Below, in pieces: positions 16,301-23,877 of a stretch of DNA of 39,916 bases (the first letter of the stretch is position 1; the number at the start of each line of letters is the position of its first letter). Position numbers and translations under genes: made by a program. A model generated the notes under the pieces. It had not been told where the DNA came from and ran no database searches. It saw only the letters and a list, made by a program, of their open reading frames with translations. This DNA comes from Candidatus Blautia faecavium. Its GTDB lineage: Bacteria; Bacillota; Clostridia; Lachnospirales; Lachnospiraceae. The stretch lies in NCBI GenBank assembly GCA_019118425.1, contig DWYZ01000213.1:1-39916 (forward strand), given 5' to 3'.

Positions 16301-16333
16301 GAGAAGGAGGGAGTGGCTAACTCCCTCCTTCTC
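16301..16333 (+). terminator. Strong hairpin terminator between the transposase remnant and the L,D-transpeptidase
   Basis: Two perfect 14-base arms (GAGAAGGAGGGAGT and complement) with a 5-base loop are followed on the plus strand by GATTATTTTTT. The U-run is on the plus side only, so it best terminates the plus-strand remnant, but the stem would also form at the 3' end of the converging transpeptidase mRNA. Confidence 0.85.
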
Positions 16334-16342
16334 GATTATTTT

Positions 16343-18829
16343 TTAAATCGCCGGGTCTGTGGGGTCGAAGTTCATGCTGCCGTAGAGCGGCACGAGAGCT
16401 CTTCGTCCCAGAGGACCTTTGAACACTTCATCGGCCTTATAAGTGCCGTCGAAGATTTTAATGGTTGCGCCGTTACAGTTGTCATATACCCATTTCGCGT
16501 CTGCCACGCAGCAGCGGATACAGCCGTGGGATGCCGGATTGCCCAGCTTGTTGTATTCGGCTGCCGGAAGGCTGTAGCTGTTCGCGTAGCTTCCGGATAC
16601 GGAATGAACGAAGATTCCGCCCTGTCCGGCGCCTTCTACATGAGTTCCATACTGTCCCCAGGAGGGGCCCATCAGCGGCTGCCATCTTAAGCTTCTGCTG
16701 AGAGTATAAGTTCCGGTAGGCGTAGGCGTTCCCGCCAGACCTACGGATACGCGGATGGATTTCACCGGAGTGGTCCTTCCCTGATCAAAGATAGTCATAA
16801 CACCGTTCACACGGTCAACCTCTACATAGTACGGTCCTTTGATAATGGAAGTCAGGTCGTTTCTGCGGTATCCATTGCTGTCGAAATAATATCTGAGACC
16901 ATCTATAACTCTAGAAGTATTGGTCAGGAATCCTTTTCCATTCGGATTCAGGTATTTCACCTGATTCTTGGCATTGCTTATCACTACCCAGCCGGTACAG
17001 AACTTACCGCTGCTGTCTACATAGCCGTAGGTATCTCCCCGCTTAACAAATTCATTTGTAAGCATGGTGAAGTCATCCTGGAAATAATAATAATTTCCAT
17101 TGTCCTTTACCCATCTGTTCTGGGCTAAGATTCCTTTTGGGCCTGCATAGTACCATTTGCTCCTGTAGGAGATCATGGTATTTTTAAACATCTGGCCGTT
17201 TCGTGTGCTGGCGTTGGAAACTTTGAAGAAGTAAGTCTTTCCATTTATTTCGGTCAGTCCGCTTGCAAGCTGTCCATTTTCTTTAAAATAGTAGGTTCCG
17301 TCCAGCCATCTGCTTGTATAATGATCGCCGCTGCTTGGGAAATAGAACCAGCCGTACATTTTTCCCGCGGTATTGGTAACCTTCTGCCATCCTTTTTTCT
17401 CTACCACTCTTCCGGCTGTATTTCCGAAATAATAAAAACGATTTCCCGCACCCGGGCAGCGATGCCAGCAATTCTGCCATTTTACACGGCGTCCATCGCT
17501 GCTGAAGTAATATCTCGCGCTGCCGAATTTCGCCATGGTATTGGTAAGAACACGGCCGTTTTCGTCAGATGCGTAATAATATCCGTTTGCTGCTTTGAGC
17601 ATTTTATTTTTCTGGATGTATCCGGCTGCTCCAAGGAGATACTTGCTGTCTCCCATGATCTCTGTATCCAGCCTGGTAGCAACGATCCCTCTCTCATAAA
17701 GGCGTCCGTCTGATTTGAAATAGCGCCACTGCTCGCCCTTGCTGGTCTCTCTGTAATGCCACTGGCTGCGGAGCATAGCTCCTGCAATGCCGTTTTCCCC
17801 CGGTGTTTCCTGGAAATAATAGGTGCCTGGCTTAGTTCCGTCCTCGATCACCACATCTCCCAGTCTTGGAACACCGTTCTCATCCATACAATAATAGTAA
17901 CCGTTAATGTTATAATATCCGGTATAAGTGCCTGCCGCTTCACGGATCTCTTTCAGCTCCGCCATTGTCAGGAATTTTCCTGTGGAGTCATAATAGCGGA
18001 AGGCAGTACCTGTCCATAACCAGTATTTCAGCTTTAACTGTCCCATATCCGTAGTCAGAGGAGAGCAGTTGGTAACATCCACCGCCCCGTCTCCCATCAA
18101 AGGAGAGGCATGGACAGCATCCATAAAGAAGAACTCTTCTTCCGCAGCAAGATCGTAGCCCGGGGTTCCCGGCGAGATCATCTGCTGACCGGTAAGCATA
18201 TATCCTTCCCCGTCAAACATATAATAGCCGGCATATCCGGTATGCGCATCTGTATCTGTACTTGGGGCGGATTTATCTTCTACTGTTTTAATATAAACAA
18301 TACCATCCGCACTGGTATAGTATGTACCGTCCGCCTTGCGCAGCTTGTAGCGGTTGTTTACAGGATCCGCCTGTTCCCAGTCTTCTTTATCTACTTCTGT
18401 GGCGGTCACAACGGAAATGCCGTAAGCCGTATCACCGCTGGTAAAAATATCCGGTTCCTCCGGGTCTACAGTCGGGGTGGGCGATACATCCGGGGTGGGA
18501 GTGGGCGTAGGTTCCGCCGGCTCAAACACCTCTACATCTTGGTCCGGCTCTTCTGACGGGGTCTCTGTTATAACAGGTTCCGGCGTCACAGACGGAGCTG
18601 CCGGCGTCGGTGTCGGTTCCGGTTCAGATATTCCATCCGGTACAGATACAGAATCCTCTCCGGTAGTATCTGAAACCTCTCCTCCCGTAAATTCCTCTGT
18701 TGCTTCTGAAGTTTCTATTACAGCGGCCGTGTCCTCTGTGCCATCGCTAAAGGCTGCCGCTCCCGCCTGGGCTGTCATTGACACGCACAATACTGTACTC
18801 AGCAAAACTGCCACTACTTTCTTTTTCAA
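16343..18829 (-). CDS. Secreted L,D-transpeptidase (YkuD) with extensive wall-binding repeats
   Basis: An 828-residue surface enzyme that forms or exchanges peptidoglycan cross-links via meso-Dap. A signal peptide covers about 1-25. A Thr/Pro/Glu-rich linker with many TPTP units spans about 50-125. A long array of aromatic choline-binding-like repeats spans about 130-660. The YkuD catalytic domain is 667-828, with HSVSGS (His742) and SHGCIR (catalytic Cys770). I chose a TTG start at 18829: AAGGAGG lies 7 bases before it and it begins MKKKVVAVLLS, whereas the GTG 18 bases upstream would put the ribosome site inside the gene. A two-hairpin repeat lies upstream. Confidence 0.93.
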   Translation of the reverse strand: MKKKVVAVLLSTVLCVSMTAQAGAAAFSDGTEDTAAVIETSEATEEFTGGEVSDTTGEDSVSVPDGISEPEPTPTPAAPSVTPEPVITETPSEEPDQDVEVFEPAEPTPTPTPDVSPTPTVDPEEPDIFTSGDTAYGISVVTATEVDKEDWEQADPVNNRYKLRKADGTYYTSADGIVYIKTVEDKSAPSTDTDAHTGYAGYYMFDGEGYMLTGQQMISPGTPGYDLAAEEEFFFMDAVHASPLMGDGAVDVTNCSPLTTDMGQLKLKYWLWTGTAFRYYDSTGKFLTMAELKEIREAAGTYTGYYNINGYYYCMDENGVPRLGDVVIEDGTKPGTYYFQETPGENGIAGAMLRSQWHYRETSKGEQWRYFKSDGRLYERGIVATRLDTEIMGDSKYLLGAAGYIQKNKMLKAANGYYYASDENGRVLTNTMAKFGSARYYFSSDGRRVKWQNCWHRCPGAGNRFYYFGNTAGRVVEKKGWQKVTNTAGKMYGWFYFPSSGDHYTSRWLDGTYYFKENGQLASGLTEINGKTYFFKVSNASTRNGQMFKNTMISYRSKWYYAGPKGILAQNRWVKDNGNYYYFQDDFTMLTNEFVKRGDTYGYVDSSGKFCTGWVVISNAKNQVKYLNPNGKGFLTNTSRVIDGLRYYFDSNGYRRNDLTSIIKGPYYVEVDRVNGVMTIFDQGRTTPVKSIRVSVGLAGTPTPTGTYTLSRSLRWQPLMGPSWGQYGTHVEGAGQGGIFVHSVSGSYANSYSLPAAEYNKLGNPASHGCIRCCVADAKWVYDNCNGATIKIFDGTYKADEVFKGPLGRRALVPLYGSMNFDPTDPAI

Positions 18830-18887
18830 AGCATGTTCCTCCTTCACTCATTCCCTAAAACTACTTTTTTCATTCTTTCCTCTATCT

Positions 18888-18939
18888 GACGCACTTTCGG
18901 CTGCGTCAATAATGGTAAATTTAGAAGTTTACTTCCAAA
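18888..18939. repeat. Two-hairpin intergenic repeat, copy 2
   Basis: GACGCA and TGCGTC form the first stem (18888-18907). AATAATGGTAAAT links it to a second stem, TTTAGAAG/CTTCCAAA, around a short TTTA loop (to 18939). It matches copy 3 at 26127 closely. It sits between the HPr stop and the transpeptidase start. Confidence 0.85.
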
Positions 18940-18944
18940 CTTTC

Positions 18945-19208
18945 CTATTCACCCAAGCCACTTTCAATGGCATTTATAAGATTTTTTAAAGCTTCCTCTT
19001 CATCTGGGCCTTCACAGATAAGCTCAATCTCATCTCCGCTTTTCACACATGCGCCGAGAACACTTAAAACGCTTTTGGCATTTGATGTTCCTCCATTGAA
19101 AGAAAAAGTTATCAGAGATTTATATTTCATTGCTTCCTGGCACAGGATTCCTGCCGGACGCAGATGAAGGCCTGTTGGGTTCTTTATGGTAACTTTCTGT
19201 CTGATCAT
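18945..19208 (-). CDS. HPr-family phosphocarrier protein
   Basis: An 87-residue HPr-like protein. The phosphorylatable His15 is in GLHLRPAG and the regulatory Ser46 is in NAKSVLSVLGA, so both PTS phosphotransfer and HPr-kinase control are possible. The length is normal for HPr. GGGAGA precedes the ATG. It starts 12 bases after the cdaR stop, so it is the last gene of the c-di-AMP operon, an unusual address for HPr, which is normally next to ptsI. It may be the main HPr or a Crh-like second copy; Crh proteins lack His15, so a catalytic HPr is more likely. Confidence 0.92.
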   Translation of the reverse strand: MIRQKVTIKNPTGLHLRPAGILCQEAMKYKSLITFSFNGGTSNAKSVLSVLGACVKSGDEIELICEGPDEEEALKNLINAIESGLGE

Positions 19209-19220
19209 TTGGTATCTCCC

Positions 19221-20537
19221 TTATTCCTCGCTGTTCTCCACCTCAGAAACATCAGATATCTCCGAGATATTAATTTCCGCCACCACATCGTCTACCAGTT
19301 CATACCCCTCCGGAAGAGTAATATCCACAGGAACCTCATAGCTTCCTTCTTCTCTTCCTTCCAGGTCAATAGAAGCTTTGATCGACTCTTCATCCGGATC
19401 ATCCAGACTTTCATCGTCTTTCTTCAGCCGGATGTCTATGGCTGCCGTATCAAATGTAACCTGCAGATTTTCAGATAGATTTTTCACTTCAATATCACTG
19501 GTCAAAATCTCGTATTCTATACTTCCCTCCGGAAGAATATTTACTCTCACGAATACATCGGTGCTGGAATCACTTGTAAGCTTTATACCTTCCGGCAGAT
19601 ATTCGGAAATATCCACCTTTATTTCCATATTATCGCTCTTTCCAGAAATGTCAATAGCGTCTTCCGTAATCCATATTGAATTCCCTGCCTGCGAAAGCTC
19701 TTCCAATGCATCTTCGCTTCCCGCCACGCTTATCTCACTGGGAATTTCTTCCACGCTTCCTACCTTATAGCCCTGAGCAGGCGTTCCGCTGTACTCGGCA
19801 TTGATAGTAACAGTCTGAACCCGCCATAGTCTGGCTGTAACCGCCACCTGTCTTTCGAAGGTAAGATAACTCATCTGGGTAGTGGTAAGAGGTTCCCCGT
19901 TTTTATCAATGATACTCAAGTCGATATCTTCTGTCACATCCTCTGTAGCTCCGTCCACATCGATGACCGCGTTGACCTGATTAATCTTATTTATAAGTGA
20001 AAACGGTCCTGTAATCCGTATTTTTTCCGGATTCGCTGTGACAGTTCCGATCTCATATCCCCTTCCTGGTTTTCCCTCTGTCGTGGCATTAATGACAAAT
20101 TCCTGGGTTGCTTTTTTCTGAAGGTTCACACTTAGGTTTTTCGGTGTTACCTCTATATTTTCGGGTGATATTCCCGTACAGGTGACGGTAATGGGAACCA
20201 TAACCAGGGAGGTAGTCGTATTTTGCTCTATGGCAGCCTCCAGATTGATCGCCTGCTGAAGATCCGCCACTGCGTTAATATCGGATTCTGTAATCCCGCT
20301 TACCGTCTTTCTTGTGCCGGTAATATAAACACGAATGGGAGCCTGATCCTCATCCATAGAGCTTACCAGTCCCATGCTGTCAATGTAAGCCTGGTTCATC
20401 AGCTCCACGTCATGGATCACAAAGGATCTTCTTGTAGTGGGATTGTCAATATTTACCACGATCAGCCATACAAGAATCCCTACAAAAATGGACATAAGCT
20501 TTAAAGGGATGTTATCGGTTAGCTTTCTTTTCTTCAT
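19221..20537 (-). CDS. cdaR: CdaA regulatory protein CdaR (YbbR-domain protein)
   Basis: A 438-residue membrane-anchored protein that binds and tunes the diadenylate cyclase CdaA. One N-terminal helix (LKLMSIFVGILVWLIVVNI, about 12-30) is followed by an extracytoplasmic region made of about four YbbR repeats (for example AQGYKVGSVEEIPSEISVAG). The start overlaps the end of cdaA by 26 bases, as in many Firmicutes. The acidic C-terminus (DVSEVENSEE) is ordinary. Family assignment is firm from layout and neighbour. Confidence 0.94.
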   Translation of the reverse strand: MKKRKLTDNIPLKLMSIFVGILVWLIVVNIDNPTTRRSFVIHDVELMNQAYIDSMGLVSSMDEDQAPIRVYITGTRKTVSGITESDINAVADLQQAINLEAAIEQNTTTSLVMVPITVTCTGISPENIEVTPKNLSVNLQKKATQEFVINATTEGKPGRGYEIGTVTANPEKIRITGPFSLINKINQVNAVIDVDGATEDVTEDIDLSIIDKNGEPLTTTQMSYLTFERQVAVTARLWRVQTVTINAEYSGTPAQGYKVGSVEEIPSEISVAGSEDALEELSQAGNSIWITEDAIDISGKSDNMEIKVDISEYLPEGIKLTSDSSTDVFVRVNILPEGSIEYEILTSDIEVKNLSENLQVTFDTAAIDIRLKKDDESLDDPDEESIKASIDLEGREEGSYEVPVDITLPEGYELVDDVVAEINISEISDVSEVENSEE

Positions 20538-21402
20538 GTTTCACTCTCCCTTTCAGCAGATGGCGCAGCTTACTGTTGTCCACTACTTTTTTATTCTGTG
20601 CTATTTCAAGCAGTTCCCGCAGACGCGCGCTGTTTATATCGCTTTCCAGCCGTCCGCCCTGTGCTGCGGAAACCTTTCCTGTCTCCTCTGAAACGATGAT
20701 GGTCAGAGAATCGCTCACCTCGCTGATCCCTACTCCCGCCCTGTGCCTGGTCCCAAGCTGTTTGCTCAGTTCCATATTATCAGAAAGGGGAAGATAGCAG
20801 GTGGCTGCTACGATCCGGTTTCCCCTGACAATGACTGCTCCGTCATGAAGAGGGGTATTGTGTTCAAATATATTGATCAAAAGCTGACTGGAGAGCACTG
20901 CATCCACATTGATGCCAGTTCTCTCATATTCTGTCAACAGTATATTCTGCTCAATGACGATCAGGGCTCCGGTCTTTACCTCGCCCATGTCAAAACAAGC
21001 TTTTATCAGTTCATTTACCGTTTTATCCGTAAAACGCTCCTGCACGTCTTTCCCCGTGTCAAAGGGAAGGATAGCAGACATGATCTTTTTTTCTCCTATC
21101 TGTTCCAAGGCCTTTCGAAGCTCCGGCTGAAAGATGACGATCACGCCGGTGATCATGGCGCTGGCCAGATTGGTCACGATCCATAGGATCGTATTCATCC
21201 TAAAGATATAAGCAACCAGGAGAAACACAAGCACTACCAGGATTCCCTTCAGCAGCGTATAGGCGCGTGTGAATTTGATCCATACCATGAACTGATATAC
21301 AAAAAACGATATCAGAGCGATCTCGATAATATCAATCACGCCAATTTCCGGAAGGGTTATTTTAGATATATATCTGGAAATGATATCGGTTATATTCTGC
21401 AT
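20512..21402 (-). CDS. cdaA: Diadenylate cyclase CdaA
   Basis: Makes the essential second messenger c-di-AMP from two ATP; c-di-AMP controls potassium and osmolyte uptake and wall balance. The 296 residues have three N-terminal membrane helices (about 20-90) and a DAC domain with the two signature motifs: DGA (187-189) and RHR (219-221, in GTRHRAGVGISE). GGAGGACACA precedes the ATG. In many Firmicutes the cdaA-cdaR pair is followed by glmM; here the next gene is an HPr, and two unknown membrane proteins precede it. Confidence 0.97.
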   Translation of the reverse strand: MQNITDIISRYISKITLPEIGVIDIIEIALISFFVYQFMVWIKFTRAYTLLKGILVVLVFLLVAYIFRMNTILWIVTNLASAMITGVIVIFQPELRKALEQIGEKKIMSAILPFDTGKDVQERFTDKTVNELIKACFDMGEVKTGALIVIEQNILLTEYERTGINVDAVLSSQLLINIFEHNTPLHDGAVIVRGNRIVAATCYLPLSDNMELSKQLGTRHRAGVGISEVSDSLTIIVSEETGKVSAAQGGRLESDINSARLRELLEIAQNKKVVDNSKLRHLLKGRVKHEEKKANR

Positions 21403-21420
21403 TGTGTCCTCCTTTCAATT

Positions 21421-22536
21421 TTATAGATCTTTTAAAGACTCCTCAAGTTTTTTTTCGAAATCAATATCGTCTGTATCGGGCTTTTCCGCCGGAGCAGCAC
21501 TGCTCATCTCCAACGGGGCTTCCTTCTTTTTCTTTACCGGCTTTTTTTCCTCTTTCTGGAAAATAGGATTCGGGTAAGAAGGAGTTCCCTCTGTCTTTTT
21601 CTGTGTTCTCGCCGGAGCTGCGTTTATTTTCTTAATGCTTCTCTCTGAGGTAGCCACAGCAGCCTTGGGAACCGCCTTTACATAGTAATAATACTCATCA
21701 TCCTCGTACTCCAGCCTCTCCGTGCGGGTATAGTCCCCGCCAAATACAAAGAACTCAAGGACAATACAGATCAGGACCGAAATCACAGTGTAAATAATGA
21801 GTACCGGAACATTTATCTGTACGCTGAAGTAGAATGAACCTGCCATCATGATAAGAGCATAGACCACTCCCCCCACCACGATGGAAATCCTCCACGCATA
21901 ATCAAAGGACCGGGTGCGGATCAGGTTTACTAATAGAATAACGATCACAAAGGCCGCCGCTGTAATCCACATTTCCCAATTCTGTATCAGACCATCCGCA
22001 AGGAGGGTCAGCTTATCCACTATCTCTGTCTCCGAACTCTGAAGAACATTGGACTGCGCCCGCAGATACCGTACAAAATAATATACGATCACGCCGCAGC
22101 CTGCCGGAAAAGCAGATATGGGACTGCTTAAAAGGCCGCTTCCGATAGGAAGGAGGGCCGGAACATTCAAGGCCATGGAGAGAGGAGAAAATACAAGGAC
22201 TATATTTTTTCCTCCGCTGAACCTCAAAAAGAGAATAGCCATAAAAAGGATCAGCACCAGCATAAAGCCGGCCACCTCGATCCCCAGCGCATAACAATGG
22301 ACAACCATCATTGCAAAGCCTAAAAATACCATCACCGAAGACGGCAGGATGGAACATACCAGCGCCAGGATCAGTACAATAAATATATTGTCAAGCTGGG
22401 ACATATATCCCATATTCATATTGATCCAAATAAAATAAACAAATGCAACGATAAATTTCAAAAAAGGCAGGATGTATATTTCATACTGTCCGTATAACCT
22501 TTTTATTTTCTGTTTAAATTCCAGTAGTGCTGTCAT
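21421..22536 (-). CDS. Conserved membrane protein of unknown function, upstream of cdaA
   Basis: A 371-residue polytopic membrane protein I cannot name. Seven or eight hydrophobic segments lie between about 20 and 265, starting ILPFLKFIVAFVYFIWINM. The last 85 residues are charged and cytoplasmic in character, with YEDDEYYYYVKAVPKA, a Lys/Pro/Ala-rich stretch and an acidic end DDIDFEKKLEESLKDL. It ends 18 bases before cdaA and begins inside the stop of the next upstream gene (4-base overlap), so it is almost surely cotranscribed. The ribosome site GGGAGG is good. A role in sensing for, or membrane partnering with, CdaA is a guess from position only. Confidence 0.85.
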   Translation of the reverse strand: MTALLEFKQKIKRLYGQYEIYILPFLKFIVAFVYFIWINMNMGYMSQLDNIFIVLILALVCSILPSSVMVFLGFAMMVVHCYALGIEVAGFMLVLILFMAILFLRFSGGKNIVLVFSPLSMALNVPALLPIGSGLLSSPISAFPAGCGVIVYYFVRYLRAQSNVLQSSETEIVDKLTLLADGLIQNWEMWITAAAFVIVILLVNLIRTRSFDYAWRISIVVGGVVYALIMMAGSFYFSVQINVPVLIIYTVISVLICIVLEFFVFGGDYTRTERLEYEDDEYYYYVKAVPKAAVATSERSIKKINAAPARTQKKTEGTPSYPNPIFQKEEKKPVKKKKEAPLEMSSAAPAEKPDTDDIDFEKKLEESLKDL

Positions 22537-22967
22537 CTCTTATATCCTCCCGACGTACCTCTTCCTGCGGATTTCTTTTCTTCCCGTCCGTAAATCTTGT
22601 CAAGCTTCGTGAGTTCTTCGTAATACTTTCTCACACTTTTCTTGGCGCGGTGATACTTCACAGAATACTGGATATAAGTCAGGACCGAGTAGGCCACAAG
22701 AACTGCAAGATAACCTATCAAAATGGAAATTCCCATATTTACCAGATTCATTTTATGAATATTATTCATCAGGTAGTCCCCGAAATACGCCGCTACAGCA
22801 AGCAAAACAAGTCCGTATCCTATGGTGACCAAAAAAAAGTTTTTGATTAATGCCAGGCCGATGTAATCACTTCGGTAAAACTTACTGACCGGAAGGTATT
22901 TTTTCCCTTCACCCTTTTCATAAAGGGCGAGTCTGTTCATTATCTTTACCTTTTCCTCGTTTAACAT
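22533..22967 (-). CDS. Small membrane protein of unknown function, first gene of the cdaA operon
   Basis: A 144-residue protein with two hydrophobic hairpin segments (about 43-63 and 76-98) between a charged N-terminus (LNEEKVKIMNRLALYEKGEGKKYLP) and a very basic C-terminus rich in Lys and Arg. Both ends are probably cytoplasmic. AGGAGTACGTT precedes the ATG. The stop overlaps the start of the 371-residue gene by four bases. I do not recognise the family. Confidence 0.82.
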   Translation of the reverse strand: MLNEEKVKIMNRLALYEKGEGKKYLPVSKFYRSDYIGLALIKNFFLVTIGYGLVLLAVAAYFGDYLMNNIHKMNLVNMGISILIGYLAVLVAYSVLTYIQYSVKYHRAKKSVRKYYEELTKLDKIYGREEKKSAGRGTSGGYKR

Positions 22968-23118
22968 AACGTACTCCTTATAATCTCCTCGTTTTACGGT
23001 TCCTTTTGTGCCCGGTCAGGGATATCCTGATGAAAAAGCTTACGGGCATTCTCTGCCGTATAACAGATAATCATATGGTTTTATTGTAACATATATAGGT
23101 TTTTAAGGAAAGCATTTT

Positions 23119-23841
23119 TTAGAATCCCCGTGTCTGATCAGAGCCTGTGCAGACAGTAAGAAAACATACTCTCGCGGCTCCCGCCTTTTTCAGACATTCT
23201 GCCGCCGCTTCTATTGTATTTCCCGTGGTATACACATCGTCGATCAGAAGAATAGTTTTACCGTCAGCTCTGCCCTTGGCGGCAAATGCATCCCTAAGAT
23301 TTTTCCGGCGCTGTGCGGCGTTCATTTTCTTCTGGGATCTGGTATCCTTTACTTTTCTCAGCAAACTGCTGTCCACCGGAATCCCGAAAAAACTCCCCAC
23401 CTGATCTGCTATGTATTCTGCCTGGTTAAAGCCTCTCATCCTCTTTTTGCGCGGATGCAGAGGCACCGGCACGATCAGATCCGGTTTCCACCTGCGTATC
23501 TCCCCGGCTCCGTACATGCACATGGCTCTTGCGTAAAAATCTCCATACTGCCTTCTTCCTTCGTACTTATATCTTAAAACAGAGACTTTCATCCTGCTGT
23601 CATACAGGTATATCCCTTTTCCCTGGAAAAATTCTCTTTTTCTTCCCGTACAATCCCGGCAGTACTCCGCCTCCTCCTTCACTGGCTTGCCGCAGCACAT
23701 GCACCGGGGCTGGGAAATGGGTTTTAATTTTTCCCCGCATTCCGGGCAAATCAGCAGAGACTGGTCTTTTAAAATCTTCTGACAGATGGGGCAGCATCTT
23801 GGATATAAAATATTTAATATATGGTTTAACAGTTTTTTCAA
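23119..23841 (-). CDS. comF: ComF family phosphoribosyltransferase-like protein
   Basis: A 240-residue ComF. The N-terminal zinc-finger region has paired cysteines (CCPIC, CPEC, CMCCGKP, CRDC), followed by a type I PRTase domain with the PRPP loop ILLIDDVYTTGNTIEAA. ComF is needed for DNA uptake in competent bacteria, probably helping pass single-stranded DNA onward, but comF is widespread in bacteria not known to be competent. The TTG start at 23841 has AAAGGA upstream. It follows recD2 by 36 bases. Note that the uptake-channel gene comEC at the right end of this window is truncated. Confidence 0.93.
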   Translation of the reverse strand: MKKLLNHILNILYPRCCPICQKILKDQSLLICPECGEKLKPISQPRCMCCGKPVKEEAEYCRDCTGRKREFFQGKGIYLYDSRMKVSVLRYKYEGRRQYGDFYARAMCMYGAGEIRRWKPDLIVPVPLHPRKKRMRGFNQAEYIADQVGSFFGIPVDSSLLRKVKDTRSQKKMNAAQRRKNLRDAFAAKGRADGKTILLIDDVYTTGNTIEAAAECLKKAGAARVCFLTVCTGSDQTRGF

Positions 23842-23877
23842 AGAGTGTCCTTTCTCCCCGACTGCGCTCTCTTTCTG

